Virus record (IMG/VR): IMGVR_UViG_3300031247_000009
Span: 1-40,101 of that record
Reading direction: 5' to 3' (one strand)
Source of the DNA: a virus
Length of the DNA: 40,101 nucleotides
In this document: positions 1 through 7,458 of the stretch, piece after piece
How positions within the stretch are numbered: the first letter of the stretch is position 1
Layout: each line of letters begins with the position of its first letter
Program-made: the position numbers and the translations under genes
Notes under the pieces: model-generated
What the model saw: only the letters and a program-made list of their open reading frames with translations
The model's database searches: none
Told to the model about the DNA's origin: nothing

Positions 1-118
1 GCATCTTTGCCAACACTGATGGCAAACAGCCACGTAAAGTTTTCGTAGCTGATAGCATTATTGCCATGCTAAGTGCCATAAATCCCATTTCACCATTTCG
101 GCCTGATTCTCGCATAAG
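1..118. repeat. Right half of a ~204-bp structured repeat (copy B)
   Basis: These 118 bases match 2002-2119 with only two visible substitutions (near 98 and 103). The match ends just before the leader of the first gene, where copy A also ends before its next gene. The segment holds the third and fourth conserved hairpins in part or whole and the tagcat/atgcta hairpin. Bases 1-43 also equal the last 43 bases of the window, so the left half of this copy is at 39972-40058 if the ends are joined. Confidence 0.93.
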
Positions 119-165
119 CCCTTAGTCAGGAGGACATGATGGGCACATTTCACAAAGGAGATTCC

Positions 166-531
166 ATGGCAACCAAGTCCGCACCCGCCAACTTCGAATC
201 CAACTTTGATGCGTTCGCGGATCGCAGGATTGAAGCATTCAAAGTGCGTCTTAATGCTTTCGTTGAGCGTTTCGCCAACAATCCTGCTGATGCGCTGGAG
301 TGGTCAGAGGATGTGTTTGCTGCTGCGGCCTACATGGAATCATTCAAGCGTATCAAGGAGCAAATCAAGCGCGGCCTCGCATTCGAGGACATAAGAGCTG
401 GTTGGCTTGGTGAGCTGAAGCGCCAGGCATCCAGCAGCTCCAGCTCCACGTCACGGTCGGCCAACCATATCCGGCAATGCCGTCTTGTAGCGATTGCCGA
501 AATGGTTGAAGAGCTTGACAATTTCGAGTAA
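166..531 (+). CDS. Hypothetical protein, first gene after the repeat
   Basis: A 121-residue soluble protein that I do not recognise. The middle is acidic and helical (EWSEDVFAAAAYMESF), and a Ser-rich linker (SSSSSSTS) precedes a short basic/acidic C-terminus. I chose the ATG at 166 because AAGGAG lies 5 bases upstream. An equally good AGGAGG lies 5 bases before an in-frame ATG at 139, which would add nine residues, so the start is uncertain. It opens a short + strand cluster that runs to the internal copy of the repeat, and the leader upstream is entirely repeat sequence. Its function is unknown. Confidence 0.7.
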   Translation: MATKSAPANFESNFDAFADRRIEAFKVRLNAFVERFANNPADALEWSEDVFAAAAYMESFKRIKEQIKRGLAFEDIRAGWLGELKRQASSSSSSTSRSANHIRQCRLVAIAEMVEELDNFE

Positions 532-535
532 TGGT

Positions 536-760
536 ATGAAAAATCACACAATCAAGCCACGGCGCCATGGAGCCAAGCCGGCAGATCGTTGGACTGCTGA
601 AGGTGAATTCAACAAGGCGCTGTTGTTCGACGGCCGGGCCGTTTTGGTGCTTCACGAAGGCGTGCAGTTGAACGCTGTCAACATGCCAAGATTGCTGGAA
701 GCTTTGAACACAGCAAAGATCACCTTGGAGAAAGTCAGCAATGGAATCCAAGATTGTTGA
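536..760 (+). CDS. Small hypothetical protein
   Basis: A 74-residue protein beginning MKNHTIKPRRHG, with a basic N-terminus and an ordinary mixed alpha/beta composition afterwards. The ATG at 536 lies four bases after the previous stop. The end overlaps the start of the DUF2786 gene by 20 bases, which supports translational coupling. No domain is recognised. Reading frame and spacing make it a likely real gene, but nothing points to a function. Confidence 0.6.
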   Translation: MKNHTIKPRRHGAKPADRWTAEGEFNKALLFDGRAVLVLHEGVQLNAVNMPRLLEALNTAKITLEKVSNGIQDC

Positions 761-1502
761 CCGCATCAAGAAACTGTTGGCGCTTTCGAAGTCTAACAAT
801 GTCAACGAGGCTGCCAATGCCGCAAGTGCGGCCGCTCGTCTCATGGAAGAGCACGAGTTGTCCATGGCAGACGTCGAAAGCGTGGATGGCAAGCAAGGAC
901 TCGGTGAGATCCTTCAAGGTGAGGACACCCAATTCAGCTACAAGCAAGCATCAGCCTGGCGTGGTCGGCTTGCCGTCGGAGTTGGGGACGGGTTTGGTTG
1001 TTACTCTTGGTGGCAGCAAGAGCTTGACATGGCGTCCGGGCAACGCGTTGTGCGCTTGATTGTGCTCGGTCGCAGAGCCAACGTTGACACTTTCCGCTAC
1101 ATGTTTGCGTATTTGGAGCGCGAGGTTCAGCGCTTGGCAATGGAGGGTTGGGCCGTCGAGATACCGCGGCCGCTGGCAGCCGCCGCCACGCGCTGGCGCA
1201 ACAGCTTCATGCTCGGGGCCGGCCGCGTGATCTCTGACCGCTTGCGGGAGCAACGCACCGATTTCATCGCCCACGGCTTGGAGGGCGCTGGGAATTCGAC
1301 AGCCTTGATCCGCGTCCAGCAAGGCCAAACGGAGGTGGACAATTTGTTCACGAACGTGTCCAAGAAACTCGGCTTGCGATCATCTGCATCATCGCACCCC
1401 AAATGGCACGCAGATGCCTACGAAAAGGGCAAGGAGGCCGGAAGCCAGGTCAATTTGGGAGGCAACCAGGCGCTCGGAACAGCAGCAAAACAGCTCAGGT
1501 GA
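741..1502 (+). CDS. DUF2786 domain protein
   Basis: A 253-residue protein whose N-terminus (DRIKKLLALSKSNNVNEAAN, then AARLMEEHELS) is the diagnostic DUF2786 helix pair, common in phage and prophage proteins. The rest resembles the partner region that usually follows this domain: an aromatic-rich stretch (CYSWWQQEL) and a conserved RRANVDTFRYMFAYLEREV-type helix. The family has no established biochemical role and is often encoded near phage replication or early genes. The start overlaps the preceding gene by 20 bases. The C-terminus is Gly/Ala/Gln-rich and probably disordered. Family assignment is firm; function is unknown. Confidence 0.85.
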   Translation: MESKIVDRIKKLLALSKSNNVNEAANAASAAARLMEEHELSMADVESVDGKQGLGEILQGEDTQFSYKQASAWRGRLAVGVGDGFGCYSWWQQELDMASGQRVVRLIVLGRRANVDTFRYMFAYLEREVQRLAMEGWAVEIPRPLAAAATRWRNSFMLGAGRVISDRLREQRTDFIAHGLEGAGNSTALIRVQQGQTEVDNLFTNVSKKLGLRSSASSHPKWHADAYEKGKEAGSQVNLGGNQALGTAAKQLR

Positions 1503-1522
1503 TGATCGCATAGATCACGTTG

Positions 1523-1921
1523 ATGGATGCTCCGAAAAAGGTGAAGCTCAGTGAAGAGCGCGAGTCGTTGTGCAAGTTGTTGAAAATACACACAACTGGT
1601 GGCGTGATGCGTTGTTACGTCCACACATCAGGGTTTCCTGATAATCCAAAACGGTTGGCTGAAGTGTTCTTGCGGTGCGACTCGGTTGGGTCAACGCTGC
1701 GTGGGACACTTGACGCGCTCGGGATAACCATGAGCGTTTCACTTCAACACGGGGTGCCGCTTTACGAGCTTGCAAGGCACTTGCTCAACATGAAGTTTGA
1801 GCCGAGTGGCATGACCGGCAATCCGGATCACCCCATTGCCAAGTCGATCCTCGACTACTTGTCACGTTACCTGATCAGCAGGTATCCAGATGGGGCAGAC
1901 GCTCCGCCGCAATCGCCTTGA
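1523..1921 (+). CDS. Stand-alone TSCPD domain protein (class II RNR C-terminal type)
   Basis: 132 residues. The C-terminal half (GSTLRGTLDALGITMSVSL, QHGVPLYELARHL, MKFEPSGMTGNPDHPIAKSI) closely follows the conserved C-terminal segment of adenosylcobalamin-dependent ribonucleotide reductase NrdJ, the TSCPD domain. In NrdJ this segment follows the catalytic barrel; here no barrel is encoded nearby, so the protein may act as an RNR accessory or regulator. The ATG at 1523 follows an in-frame TTG at 1520. The last codons and stop fall inside the start of the structured repeat, so the gene's 3' end is part of the repeated sequence. Confidence 0.75.
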   Translation: MDAPKKVKLSEERESLCKLLKIHTTGGVMRCYVHTSGFPDNPKRLAEVFLRCDSVGSTLRGTLDALGITMSVSLQHGVPLYELARHLLNMKFEPSGMTGNPDHPIAKSILDYLSRYLISRYPDGADAPPQSP

Positions 1922-1922
1922 C

Positions 1923-1966
1923 CGCCGTTTTTCGTCGCTTTGACGAGATGGCGACGTTTTACGGCG
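1923..1966 (+). terminator. Stem-loop with T4/T4 internal loop, possible terminator
   Basis: cgccgt (1923-1928) pairs with acggcg (1961-1966) and cgtcgc (1933-1938) with gcgacg (1951-1956). Between the two stems lie opposed tttt runs, and the apical loop is 12 bases. The second copy keeps every stem base and differs only in the loop, which fits selection on structure. It lies directly after a stop codon. There is no clean 3' U-tract, so a simple intrinsic terminator is not certain. Confidence 0.5.
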
Positions 1967-1969
1967 CTT

Positions 1970-2072
1970 TGCCAATTCCTTTGGCATTTCATGCGCGAAG
2001 CGCATCTTTGCCAACACTGATGGCAAACAGCCACGTAAAGTTTTCGTAGCTGATAGCATTATTGCCATGCTA
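1970..2072 (+). other. Cluster of four further stem-loops within the repeat
   Basis: Four perfect short stems follow in series. They are tgcca/tggca (1970-1986), atgcgc-gaa-gcgcat (1991-2005), tttgcca/tggcaaa (2007-2027) and tagcat/atgcta (2054-2072). The arms of the first and third share the core tgcca/tggca and could pair in alternative ways. The series could be a structured RNA leader, a set of protein binding sites, or a recombination/packaging signal; the sequence alone does not decide. Confidence 0.6.
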
Positions 2073-2128
2073 AGTGCCATAAATCCCACTTCATCATTTC
2101 GGCCTGATTCTCGCATAAGAGTCTCTAC

Positions 2129-2317
2129 ATGGCAACGCAAACGGAACAACTTCAGGCTGTTGAAAGCGCATTGACGTCTCTCGGGCAAGCTCGCACCGAG
2201 TTGTTCGCGGCACAGACCCGCGGGCAGTTCGAGGAGGCTTTCAGGGAAGCGCGCACCCACGCACTCGCGTTGGCGGTTGAATTGGAAACGCTTCGGGAAC
2301 GCTTGTTGCACGGGTGA
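2129..2317 (+). CDS. Small helical hypothetical protein
   Basis: A 62-residue, almost wholly helical protein (MATQTEQLQAVESALTSLGQ, later ELETLRERLLHG) with a heptad-like spacing of Leu/Ala that suggests a coiled coil. It is the first gene after repeat copy A. The bases just upstream lack a strong Shine-Dalgarno sequence. Its stop overlaps a possible GTG start of the next gene. Function unknown. Confidence 0.6.
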   Translation: MATQTEQLQAVESALTSLGQARTELFAAQTRGQFEEAFREARTHALALAVELETLRERLLHG

Positions 2318-2325
2318 GCAATAAC

Positions 2326-2745
2326 ATGGCAACGACATCGCAATCCAAGAAATCAGTCAAGGTTTACACCATGCTCTACTCCGACTTGTCGCAAGGGTGC
2401 AAAGAGCTTGGTTTCATCCCGCGCAAGCACCCCTTGGACTCGGATCGCGAGGATGCGGATTACATCCGTTTTCTCAAGGGCAAGGGCATCACGGCGCGCA
2501 TGAACTACCGCGAAAGCAAGGTCATTGTCGAAGAACCGGCATCCACCAAAGTTGAACTCAGCATCCAGGCGCTTCGTTTGGCATTGGACGAGGCCATGGG
2601 CGCCATTGAGAATATTGACACGGCGCTCATCCAGGATGCGCCGATCAAGGAGCTTCATCGCATCGCCGACGTTGGCGATGTGCAATCAGGCATCCAGGCT
2701 GCCCGCAGGGCCATGGGCCGATTGATCGACCGTTTGATCGATTAG
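2326..2745 (+). CDS. Hypothetical protein
   Basis: A 139-residue protein that I do not recognise. The N-terminal half is mixed alpha/beta with a basic patch (KVYTMLYSDLSQGCKELGFI). The C-terminal half is helical and ends RRAMGRLIDRLID. I use the ATG at 2326; an in-frame GTG at 2314 overlaps the previous stop and is possible. A strong hairpin follows the stop, so this is probably the last gene of its transcription unit. Confidence 0.6.
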   Translation: MATTSQSKKSVKVYTMLYSDLSQGCKELGFIPRKHPLDSDREDADYIRFLKGKGITARMNYRESKVIVEEPASTKVELSIQALRLALDEAMGAIENIDTALIQDAPIKELHRIADVGDVQSGIQAARRAMGRLIDRLID

Positions 2746-2754
2746 GAGCAAGGT

Positions 2755-2780
2755 CTTGGGTTTCCAACTGGTAACCCAAG
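2755..2780 (+). terminator. Perfect 8-bp hairpin after the first gene block
   Basis: cttgggtt (2755-2762) pairs perfectly with aacccaag (2773-2780) around a 10-base loop. It lies ten bases after a stop codon and upstream of a promoter-like sequence. No long T-run follows, so termination may be weak or factor-assisted. Confidence 0.5.
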
Positions 2781-2831
2781 GTAGGTTGATATAGGTGGAT
2801 ATACGTAAATACGCGCCGCAATAAAAGTTAC

Positions 2832-2860
2832 TTGCCGGGAACGTTTCACACCCCGATAAT
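2832..2860 (+). promoter_or_regulatory. Sigma70-like promoter
   Basis: TTGCCG (2832-2837) and GATAAT (2855-2860) are separated by exactly 17 bases, a close match to the consensus -35/-10 pair. It lies in an AT-richer gap between the hairpin at 2755-2780 and the gene at 2897, with transcription predicted to begin near 2867. It would drive the long + strand run of genes and implies use of host RNA polymerase for early expression. Confidence 0.6.
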
Positions 2861-2896
2861 ACGAAACCCCAACACACAACTGAACTGGAGAGTGCC

Positions 2897-3655
2897 ATGG
2901 ATAGCGCGGTAAACCCCAAGCCCGCTGGTCAAGTTGCTCTGAATCAACAGGAATTTGCCTTTGAAAGGGTGGCCGTTGTTGACTACCTGATCTTCATCGG
3001 GTCGAATTTCTACCCAACGCCGCAAGACTTCATCGATGAGGCAGCGCGACTCGGGATCAGCCGTCGCATGCCATCGCACCAAGTTCCGGTTGGCCTGGTG
3101 ACGGGCAAGTCGCGGGTGTTTTTGGCGCACAGCGGAACGAAGGGCGGCGACTCGGCATCACCGGTTTTTGGCTACTTTGTACCGTCACGCATCGAATACA
3201 TCGTGCCACCAGGGACTGCTGAATTCCAGGCTGATTTGCTGGCAGAATTGGAGTTGCGTCCTGATACCAAGGCCGTCGGATCCGTGGCAGGCGAGGGGCA
3301 ACGCGGTTGCGGCTATCGCAAGGCGGGTGGCACCTATATCGTAGTGGACAAGGCCGAGTCTCCATTGGTGCTTACCCCAAAGGGCGCAGGCTACGTTGGG
3401 CGCCATTTTCGCGGCATGAAAGCGCTCACAGCCGAGGAGTCACAAGCATTCACGGCTGGCAACCCGATCGGTGGTTTGTTTGAGACGTTCTGCGACGGGT
3501 GCAAGACTTCGATGAAATGCGCTCGGGACGGTTACGAGCGCCAGCTGCGTGAGCACCGCCGCTTCGCCAAGACTGGTGAGGTGAAATGGCGCAACCTTTG
3601 TTCGAAATGCAAATCAGACACCCGCAAGGCGGCTGCAAAACCGCAAGGAGAATAG
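2897..3655 (+). CDS. Hypothetical protein with C-terminal zinc-ribbon-like cysteines
   Basis: 252 residues. The N-terminal ~100 residues include DYLIFIGSNFYPTPQDFIDE followed by EAARLGISRRMP, which looks like a compact helical domain of a type seen in phage proteins of unknown role. The C-terminus carries CDGCKTSMKC and CSKCK, consistent with a four-Cys zinc site, and a Lys-rich tail. The leader (ctggagagtgcc) contains GGAGAG at good spacing and closely resembles the leader of the ssDNA-binding protein gene at 15646. It is the first gene after the predicted promoter. Nucleic-acid binding is plausible but unproven. Confidence 0.7.
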   Translation: MDSAVNPKPAGQVALNQQEFAFERVAVVDYLIFIGSNFYPTPQDFIDEAARLGISRRMPSHQVPVGLVTGKSRVFLAHSGTKGGDSASPVFGYFVPSRIEYIVPPGTAEFQADLLAELELRPDTKAVGSVAGEGQRGCGYRKAGGTYIVVDKAESPLVLTPKGAGYVGRHFRGMKALTAEESQAFTAGNPIGGLFETFCDGCKTSMKCARDGYERQLREHRRFAKTGEVKWRNLCSKCKSDTRKAAAKPQGE

Positions 3656-3664
3656 CAGGCAATC

Positions 3665-4423
3665 ATGGCAAATTACATCCCACAGGGTTGGCAATCATCG
3701 CCGCAAGGCAAGCTTTTGTACTCACAAAAAGTGGCAGAAATTGAGGTTGTGGTCCAGCGTCACGTGCGCAAGTTCAGACTGCAATCGATGCCGCCGGATG
3801 ACTTAGCACAGGAGGCCCGGCTGGCTGCTGCTTACGCGGTGGATACTTACAACAGCGGCCGCGGTAGTCTCATGGGATACGTGCACCACTTGGTGTACAA
3901 CGCGTTGGCGATGGTTGCGGCCGAATGTTTGGCCCAGCGTCGCACCCCGCACATCGAAGTCATTGAGAAAGTTGCTCAATACGATTGCGGCAAGATTACG
4001 CACATTAATGAACGGTGGGTGAAACGACCGTGCATGCATGTGGAAATGGACAACCGTGTGGAGGAGTCCACCAGTTGGGAGAACGAGAATCCAGAAATTG
4101 CCATGCTGGAGGCTGAGGACGGAACACACAGAGGCTCACAGCTGTCTGAGATCGCGATGCGTCGTGCCATGAATAAGGCCACGCTTTCCCCGGATGGCAA
4201 AGTTGTTGCGCAGCTGATGCTTTCCAAGCCGCCGCAACTGGCTGTGCTTGCGCGCAATCTCACAGGCCAATGGGGAAGGATTACCCACACAGCCATAGCT
4301 CGACACCAAGAATGGACAAATAAGCGGGCCAACGCGGCATTGCTTGAGCTGAAGCAATTCACCAAAACGCAAAACGCAAATAAATCCGCTGAAGACACCC
4401 ATGGTATACAGCAACCCGAATGA
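3665..4423 (+). CDS. Divergent sigma-factor-like protein
   Basis: 252 residues. Residues ~45-80 (MPPDDLAQEARLAAAYAVDT, then GRGSLMGYVHHLVYNAL) follow the pattern of sigma70 region 2: the D-D-L-x-Q-E core-binding helix followed by the -10 recognition segment. The C-terminal region (LAVLARNLTGQWGRITHTAI with following ALLELK) could hold a helix-turn-helix in the place of region 4. If so, the phage would redirect host RNA polymerase to its own middle or late promoters. The start lies nine bases after the previous stop. The match is by pattern and the protein is clearly divergent; a DNA-binding protein of another kind cannot be excluded. Confidence 0.55.
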   Translation: MANYIPQGWQSSPQGKLLYSQKVAEIEVVVQRHVRKFRLQSMPPDDLAQEARLAAAYAVDTYNSGRGSLMGYVHHLVYNALAMVAAECLAQRRTPHIEVIEKVAQYDCGKITHINERWVKRPCMHVEMDNRVEESTSWENENPEIAMLEAEDGTHRGSQLSEIAMRRAMNKATLSPDGKVVAQLMLSKPPQLAVLARNLTGQWGRITHTAIARHQEWTNKRANAALLELKQFTKTQNANKSAEDTHGIQQPE

Positions 4424-5441
4424 GATGGATGCGGCGTTTGTCCGCAATGTGATAGCGCAACACAGCTTGGATCCTTCTCCAAAACACGGGTTTCATGCCA
4501 GCCCGTTGTATTGGCAGCAGTCCATCGAATGGCGCAGATGCATTGAGGAGTACGATTGGGGAAGTGTTGTGTTTTTGTCGGATTTGAAGCGTGGCCAGCA
4601 CTTCACAGTCGTGATCTTGGGGCAATTCGACGCAACGACTGGCAAGCTAAAGCAAAGCACGTCATCCGTGGGGCATCTATCCAAGATCGTTCCTTGGTAC
4701 CTGGATTTGGTTGCCGGGTTGTCTGAGGCGCAACAGCCTAGCAACGTTGATATTCCGCCTTGCCTCGGGTTCAACGAGCCTGATCATGTTTGCATCGGCG
4801 GGGTGAATCCGACTACGAAATTGACGGAGCCTGCTTGCGCTTGGCTTTCACGCTGCTCGGCTTTGCGAATGGTCGCAGAGGCAACCAATCGCAACCAACA
4901 AGACATGTTGAAGAGCAAGTCACCCGAGCAAATCGTTCAACTCACAGAGCGCTTATTGGCGCAAAAGACGGCCAAGCAAACGCCAAAGACGAAGGCCAAA
5001 GCAGTGCCGGTGACACTGAAAGTCGAGCACACATCAGGCCGCTTCCCGGATGCCGTGAAACAAGTCGCAACAATCATGGTCGAGGTGGCCAAGCTCTGCG
5101 ACGTTGGGGTTGCGCATGATGCAAACTCAGCATCGCCCGGTGAGTTGTACATGATTGATCGCACCACCAAGTCCGATTACGTGACTGTGTATCAATCCAT
5201 CGCCGCGGGCGCCAAGCGTCGCCCGCTTGCATCCTGGCGCATCAGGACTCGGGATCCGGGATTTCGTGTGCAATTGCCGATGCTGAAGGAAGATCCTTTG
5301 CTGCAAAGCATTGTCAAGGCAGACATCGTCGTTTGGAACGACGGGGCATTCAAGTGTTGCGTCAACGATGTCATTCCGGGGCAACTTCGCATGGACAACA
5401 TTCGCGCCATCATGTGTCATTTGGCAAAGGCGCCACGATGA
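4401..5441 (+). CDS. Hypothetical protein, 346 residues
   Basis: A soluble protein in two apparent parts. Residues 1-~165 contain several Cys and aromatic residues (HGFHASPLYWQQSIEWRRC). A Lys/Thr-rich linker (LLAQKTAKQTPKTKAKAV) leads to a C-terminal ~140-residue domain (TSGRFPDAVKQVATIMVEVA). The gene overlaps the sigma-like gene by 23 bases, with an alternative ATG at 4425 just after that stop. Its own stop overlaps the flavoprotein start (ATGA). I recognise no family. Confidence 0.65.
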   Translation: MVYSNPNEMDAAFVRNVIAQHSLDPSPKHGFHASPLYWQQSIEWRRCIEEYDWGSVVFLSDLKRGQHFTVVILGQFDATTGKLKQSTSSVGHLSKIVPWYLDLVAGLSEAQQPSNVDIPPCLGFNEPDHVCIGGVNPTTKLTEPACAWLSRCSALRMVAEATNRNQQDMLKSKSPEQIVQLTERLLAQKTAKQTPKTKAKAVPVTLKVEHTSGRFPDAVKQVATIMVEVAKLCDVGVAHDANSASPGELYMIDRTTKSDYVTVYQSIAAGAKRRPLASWRIRTRDPGFRVQLPMLKEDPLLQSIVKADIVVWNDGAFKCCVNDVIPGQLRMDNIRAIMCHLAKAPR

Positions 5442-6439
5442 GAGTTGTAATTTTGGGTGGCGGGATCTCGGGCTTGATTGCGGCCCATGTCTTGAAAAAC
5501 AAGGGCGGAGTCGATGTCACGCTGATTGAGGCCGGCGACAAATTGGGCGGAACGTTCGCGGCTGGTGGTCTGAAGTACCTGCGGGCGACCAAGGACGCGT
5601 CAGACATGTTGGACGCTTTGGGGATCCATTACAGTTTCCATCTGCCGCGTGGGGCCATTTACATTGACGGAGTTGCAAAGAGCCATCCGGAGTGTCTCAT
5701 GGGGATGAGCACCTTGGATCGGTTGCAGATTCAGACGGCACACTGGAAGAAAACGAGGAAATCACTGGAAGGGTTTCGTGCCGACTGCATGAATGATCCT
5801 GGGTCGAAGCACAATTGGTCGGCTCGGTGTGATAATGCGGTCGTGGTTGCTGCTCTGGCAAAACAAGCCGAGGAGTCTTGCAAGGTTCACACCTTCGCTC
5901 GGGTGCGACGGGTTGATGCCAAAAGCGTCACGGTCCATGATCGAAATGTGCCTTATGATTTCTTGATCAACACGCTGCCGCTGCCCGTTCTCAGGAAGAT
6001 TGTGCCTTTCACCGTCCAATCGGGCATCCCGGACACGTCTTGCAACAAGCTCAGCATTGTGGACGTTAGCGGCATCCAAACCGACATGTGGTGGGATTAC
6101 CTGTACACGCCGCTGGCTTCGACCGTGTCACGGATCACCAAGACGAGTCCGACCACGGCCCAACTTGAGATCCCTTGGGGCAAGCCCGATGCGCCCAAGC
6201 CACTCGACACCGATGATTTGATGCCGCTGCTTTCGCATCGTTCCGATCGCGACATGTTTGTACAGGAGACATTGTCAGAGCCAAGGGTGTTGAATGGGCA
6301 CCTCAAACCGTTGCCCGGCCCATTGGTGTTGCCGAAGAACTGGCTCATGCTTGGACGCTTCGCCGAATGGGATCCGCGCTCCACTGCCGAAAAGTCATTG
6401 ACAAAGATGATTCAGTGGGCACATGATCAACGCTTCTGA
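5438..6439 (+). CDS. FAD/NAD(P)-binding oxidoreductase (amine oxidase / UDP-galactopyranose mutase-like fold)
   Basis: 333 residues. The N-terminus MRVVILGGGISGLIAAHVL is a textbook Rossmann dinucleotide-binding motif, followed by the acidic ribose-binding end of strand 2 (VTLIEAGDKLGG). The C-terminal LMLGRFAEWDPRSTAEKSL resembles the second FAD-contact motif of protoporphyrinogen oxidase, amine oxidase and UDP-galactopyranose mutase-type enzymes. It starts by ATGA overlap with the upstream gene and precedes nucleotide-metabolism genes. The substrate is unknown. In this setting it could oxidise or reduce a modified nucleotide or its precursor, but a sugar substrate is also possible. Confidence 0.75.
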   Translation: MRVVILGGGISGLIAAHVLKNKGGVDVTLIEAGDKLGGTFAAGGLKYLRATKDASDMLDALGIHYSFHLPRGAIYIDGVAKSHPECLMGMSTLDRLQIQTAHWKKTRKSLEGFRADCMNDPGSKHNWSARCDNAVVVAALAKQAEESCKVHTFARVRRVDAKSVTVHDRNVPYDFLINTLPLPVLRKIVPFTVQSGIPDTSCNKLSIVDVSGIQTDMWWDYLYTPLASTVSRITKTSPTTAQLEIPWGKPDAPKPLDTDDLMPLLSHRSDRDMFVQETLSEPRVLNGHLKPLPGPLVLPKNWLMLGRFAEWDPRSTAEKSLTKMIQWAHDQRF

Positions 6440-6548
6440 CAAGTTCTATGATGAGCACCGTCGAGCGCTAAGTGACGCGTTGAAAGGCAATAGAAATGGA
6501 GTCGTAAGACGTGGGAGACTTGGAAAAAATATGGCGGCGGCAAATTGA
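6423..6548 (+). CDS. Possible very small protein in the gap before the pyrophosphohydrolase gene
   Basis: A 41-codon frame (MINASDKFYDEHRRALSDAL at its start) overlaps the end of the flavoprotein gene by 17 bases and the start of the next gene by 38 bases. It fills a gap that is otherwise empty. It has no recognised family and only a weak ribosome binding site, so it may be spurious. Confidence 0.25.
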   Translation: MINASDKFYDEHRRALSDALKGNRNGVVRRGRLGKNMAAAN

Positions 6549-7440
6549 GCAGCAATCTCTCTGGCATTCATGGGAAGGATTGTCAGACGATGATAAGAGC
6601 GCGCTGACCAAGGAACTGATCCTTGGGATGTATGAGGAGCTTGGCGAGCTTCAAAAGCGCTTGGACATCGACAAGTATCACATCATCATGAAGGCTGTCA
6701 AGCGTCACCCTGCCGCCGTTGCGGAAGACGGCATTGACGTGATGAAATACCTCGTTGCGCTGATGGCATTGCACGGGGTGACACCCGAGATGATGTTGGT
6801 TGAGTTCAATCGCAAGACCATGGTGGTTGACGCCAAATGGAAGGCGCAATGTGACAGCTTGCGCGATGTTGACGTGTTGCTCTGCGACTTGGACGATTGC
6901 GTGGCTGATTGGGCGCATGGCTTTCCGGCTTGGACTGCTGCTCGCGGCATCGACATCAACGGCGCGCCCGAAGGCTCCTTGGAACAAGAAAAGGCCAAAG
7001 AGCGCTTCTATGCTGAGGGTGGATTCCTGACGCTTGGGACCATTTCTGGTGCCGTCAACACGCTTTCGAGATGGCGCGGCCGAACTCATGAATATTGCGC
7101 CCATGCTGTTAGGGATCGGCGCCTCATCATGGTGACGTCAAGACCGTACCGCCGGCACACCCGCGTGTACGCAGACACCATGGAATGGTGTGACAAGGTA
7201 GGATTGGGTCAAGATCATATCATTTTCACCAACGACAAGGCCGATGCCGTCCGTCAGATGCAACCTGCTCGAATCATCGCGATGATCGAGGATCGGCACA
7301 AATATGCATCCGAATTGGCAGCCATCGGTGTGAAGGTGTTGAAACTGCCGGGGTGGGATGACATAGAGAACTTCAAACATGCCAACGTACTTGGGTGTCG
7401 CAATTGGGACGACATCAAAGCAGCGTTGGCAAATATATGA
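6511..7440 (+). CDS. Fusion: all-alpha NTP pyrophosphohydrolase (dUTPase/MazG-like) + HAD 5'-nucleotidase
   Basis: 309 residues in two domains. Residues ~30-105 carry the metal-binding pattern of dimeric dUTPase/MazG proteins: E42-E43-x-x-E46 and a second helix with E72-D73-x-x-D76. Residues ~118-305 form a HAD phosphatase: D126-L-D128 (motif I), the VTSRP segment (motif II), a Lys in FTNDKADAV (motif III) and IEDRHKYAS (motif IV), close to 5'(3')-deoxyribonucleotidases. Together the domains could cleave a dNTP to dNMP and then to the nucleoside, depleting one nucleotide from the pool. The start is GTG with GGAG nine bases upstream. It lies just before thyX. The substrate (dUTP, dCTP or other) is not readable from sequence. 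Confidence 0.75.
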   Translation: MGDLEKIWRRQIEQQSLWHSWEGLSDDDKSALTKELILGMYEELGELQKRLDIDKYHIIMKAVKRHPAAVAEDGIDVMKYLVALMALHGVTPEMMLVEFNRKTMVVDAKWKAQCDSLRDVDVLLCDLDDCVADWAHGFPAWTAARGIDINGAPEGSLEQEKAKERFYAEGGFLTLGTISGAVNTLSRWRGRTHEYCAHAVRDRRLIMVTSRPYRRHTRVYADTMEWCDKVGLGQDHIIFTNDKADAVRQMQPARIIAMIEDRHKYASELAAIGVKVLKLPGWDDIENFKHANVLGCRNWDDIKAALANI

Positions 7441-7458
7441 ACTGAAAGGTCCAATGCC

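Larger units (their letters stand above)
1916..2119. repeat. ~204-bp structured repeat, internal copy A
   Basis: This copy runs from the stop codon of the TSCPD gene to just before the next gene. Its left part (1916-2001) matches 39972-40058 and its right part (2002-2119) matches 1-118. The differences are a few substitutions and a one-base length change in a hairpin loop. It contains five successive stem-loops. Both copies sit in the same context, after a stop codon and before a new gene, which suggests a transcription boundary element carrying terminator and leader functions. Confidence 0.93.

Noticed and set aside
1916-2119. CRISPR array or tRNA cluster as an explanation of the hairpin-rich repeat
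   Set aside because: The hairpins differ from one another and there are no regular spacers. No cloverleaf with a T-loop or CCA-type end can be drawn.
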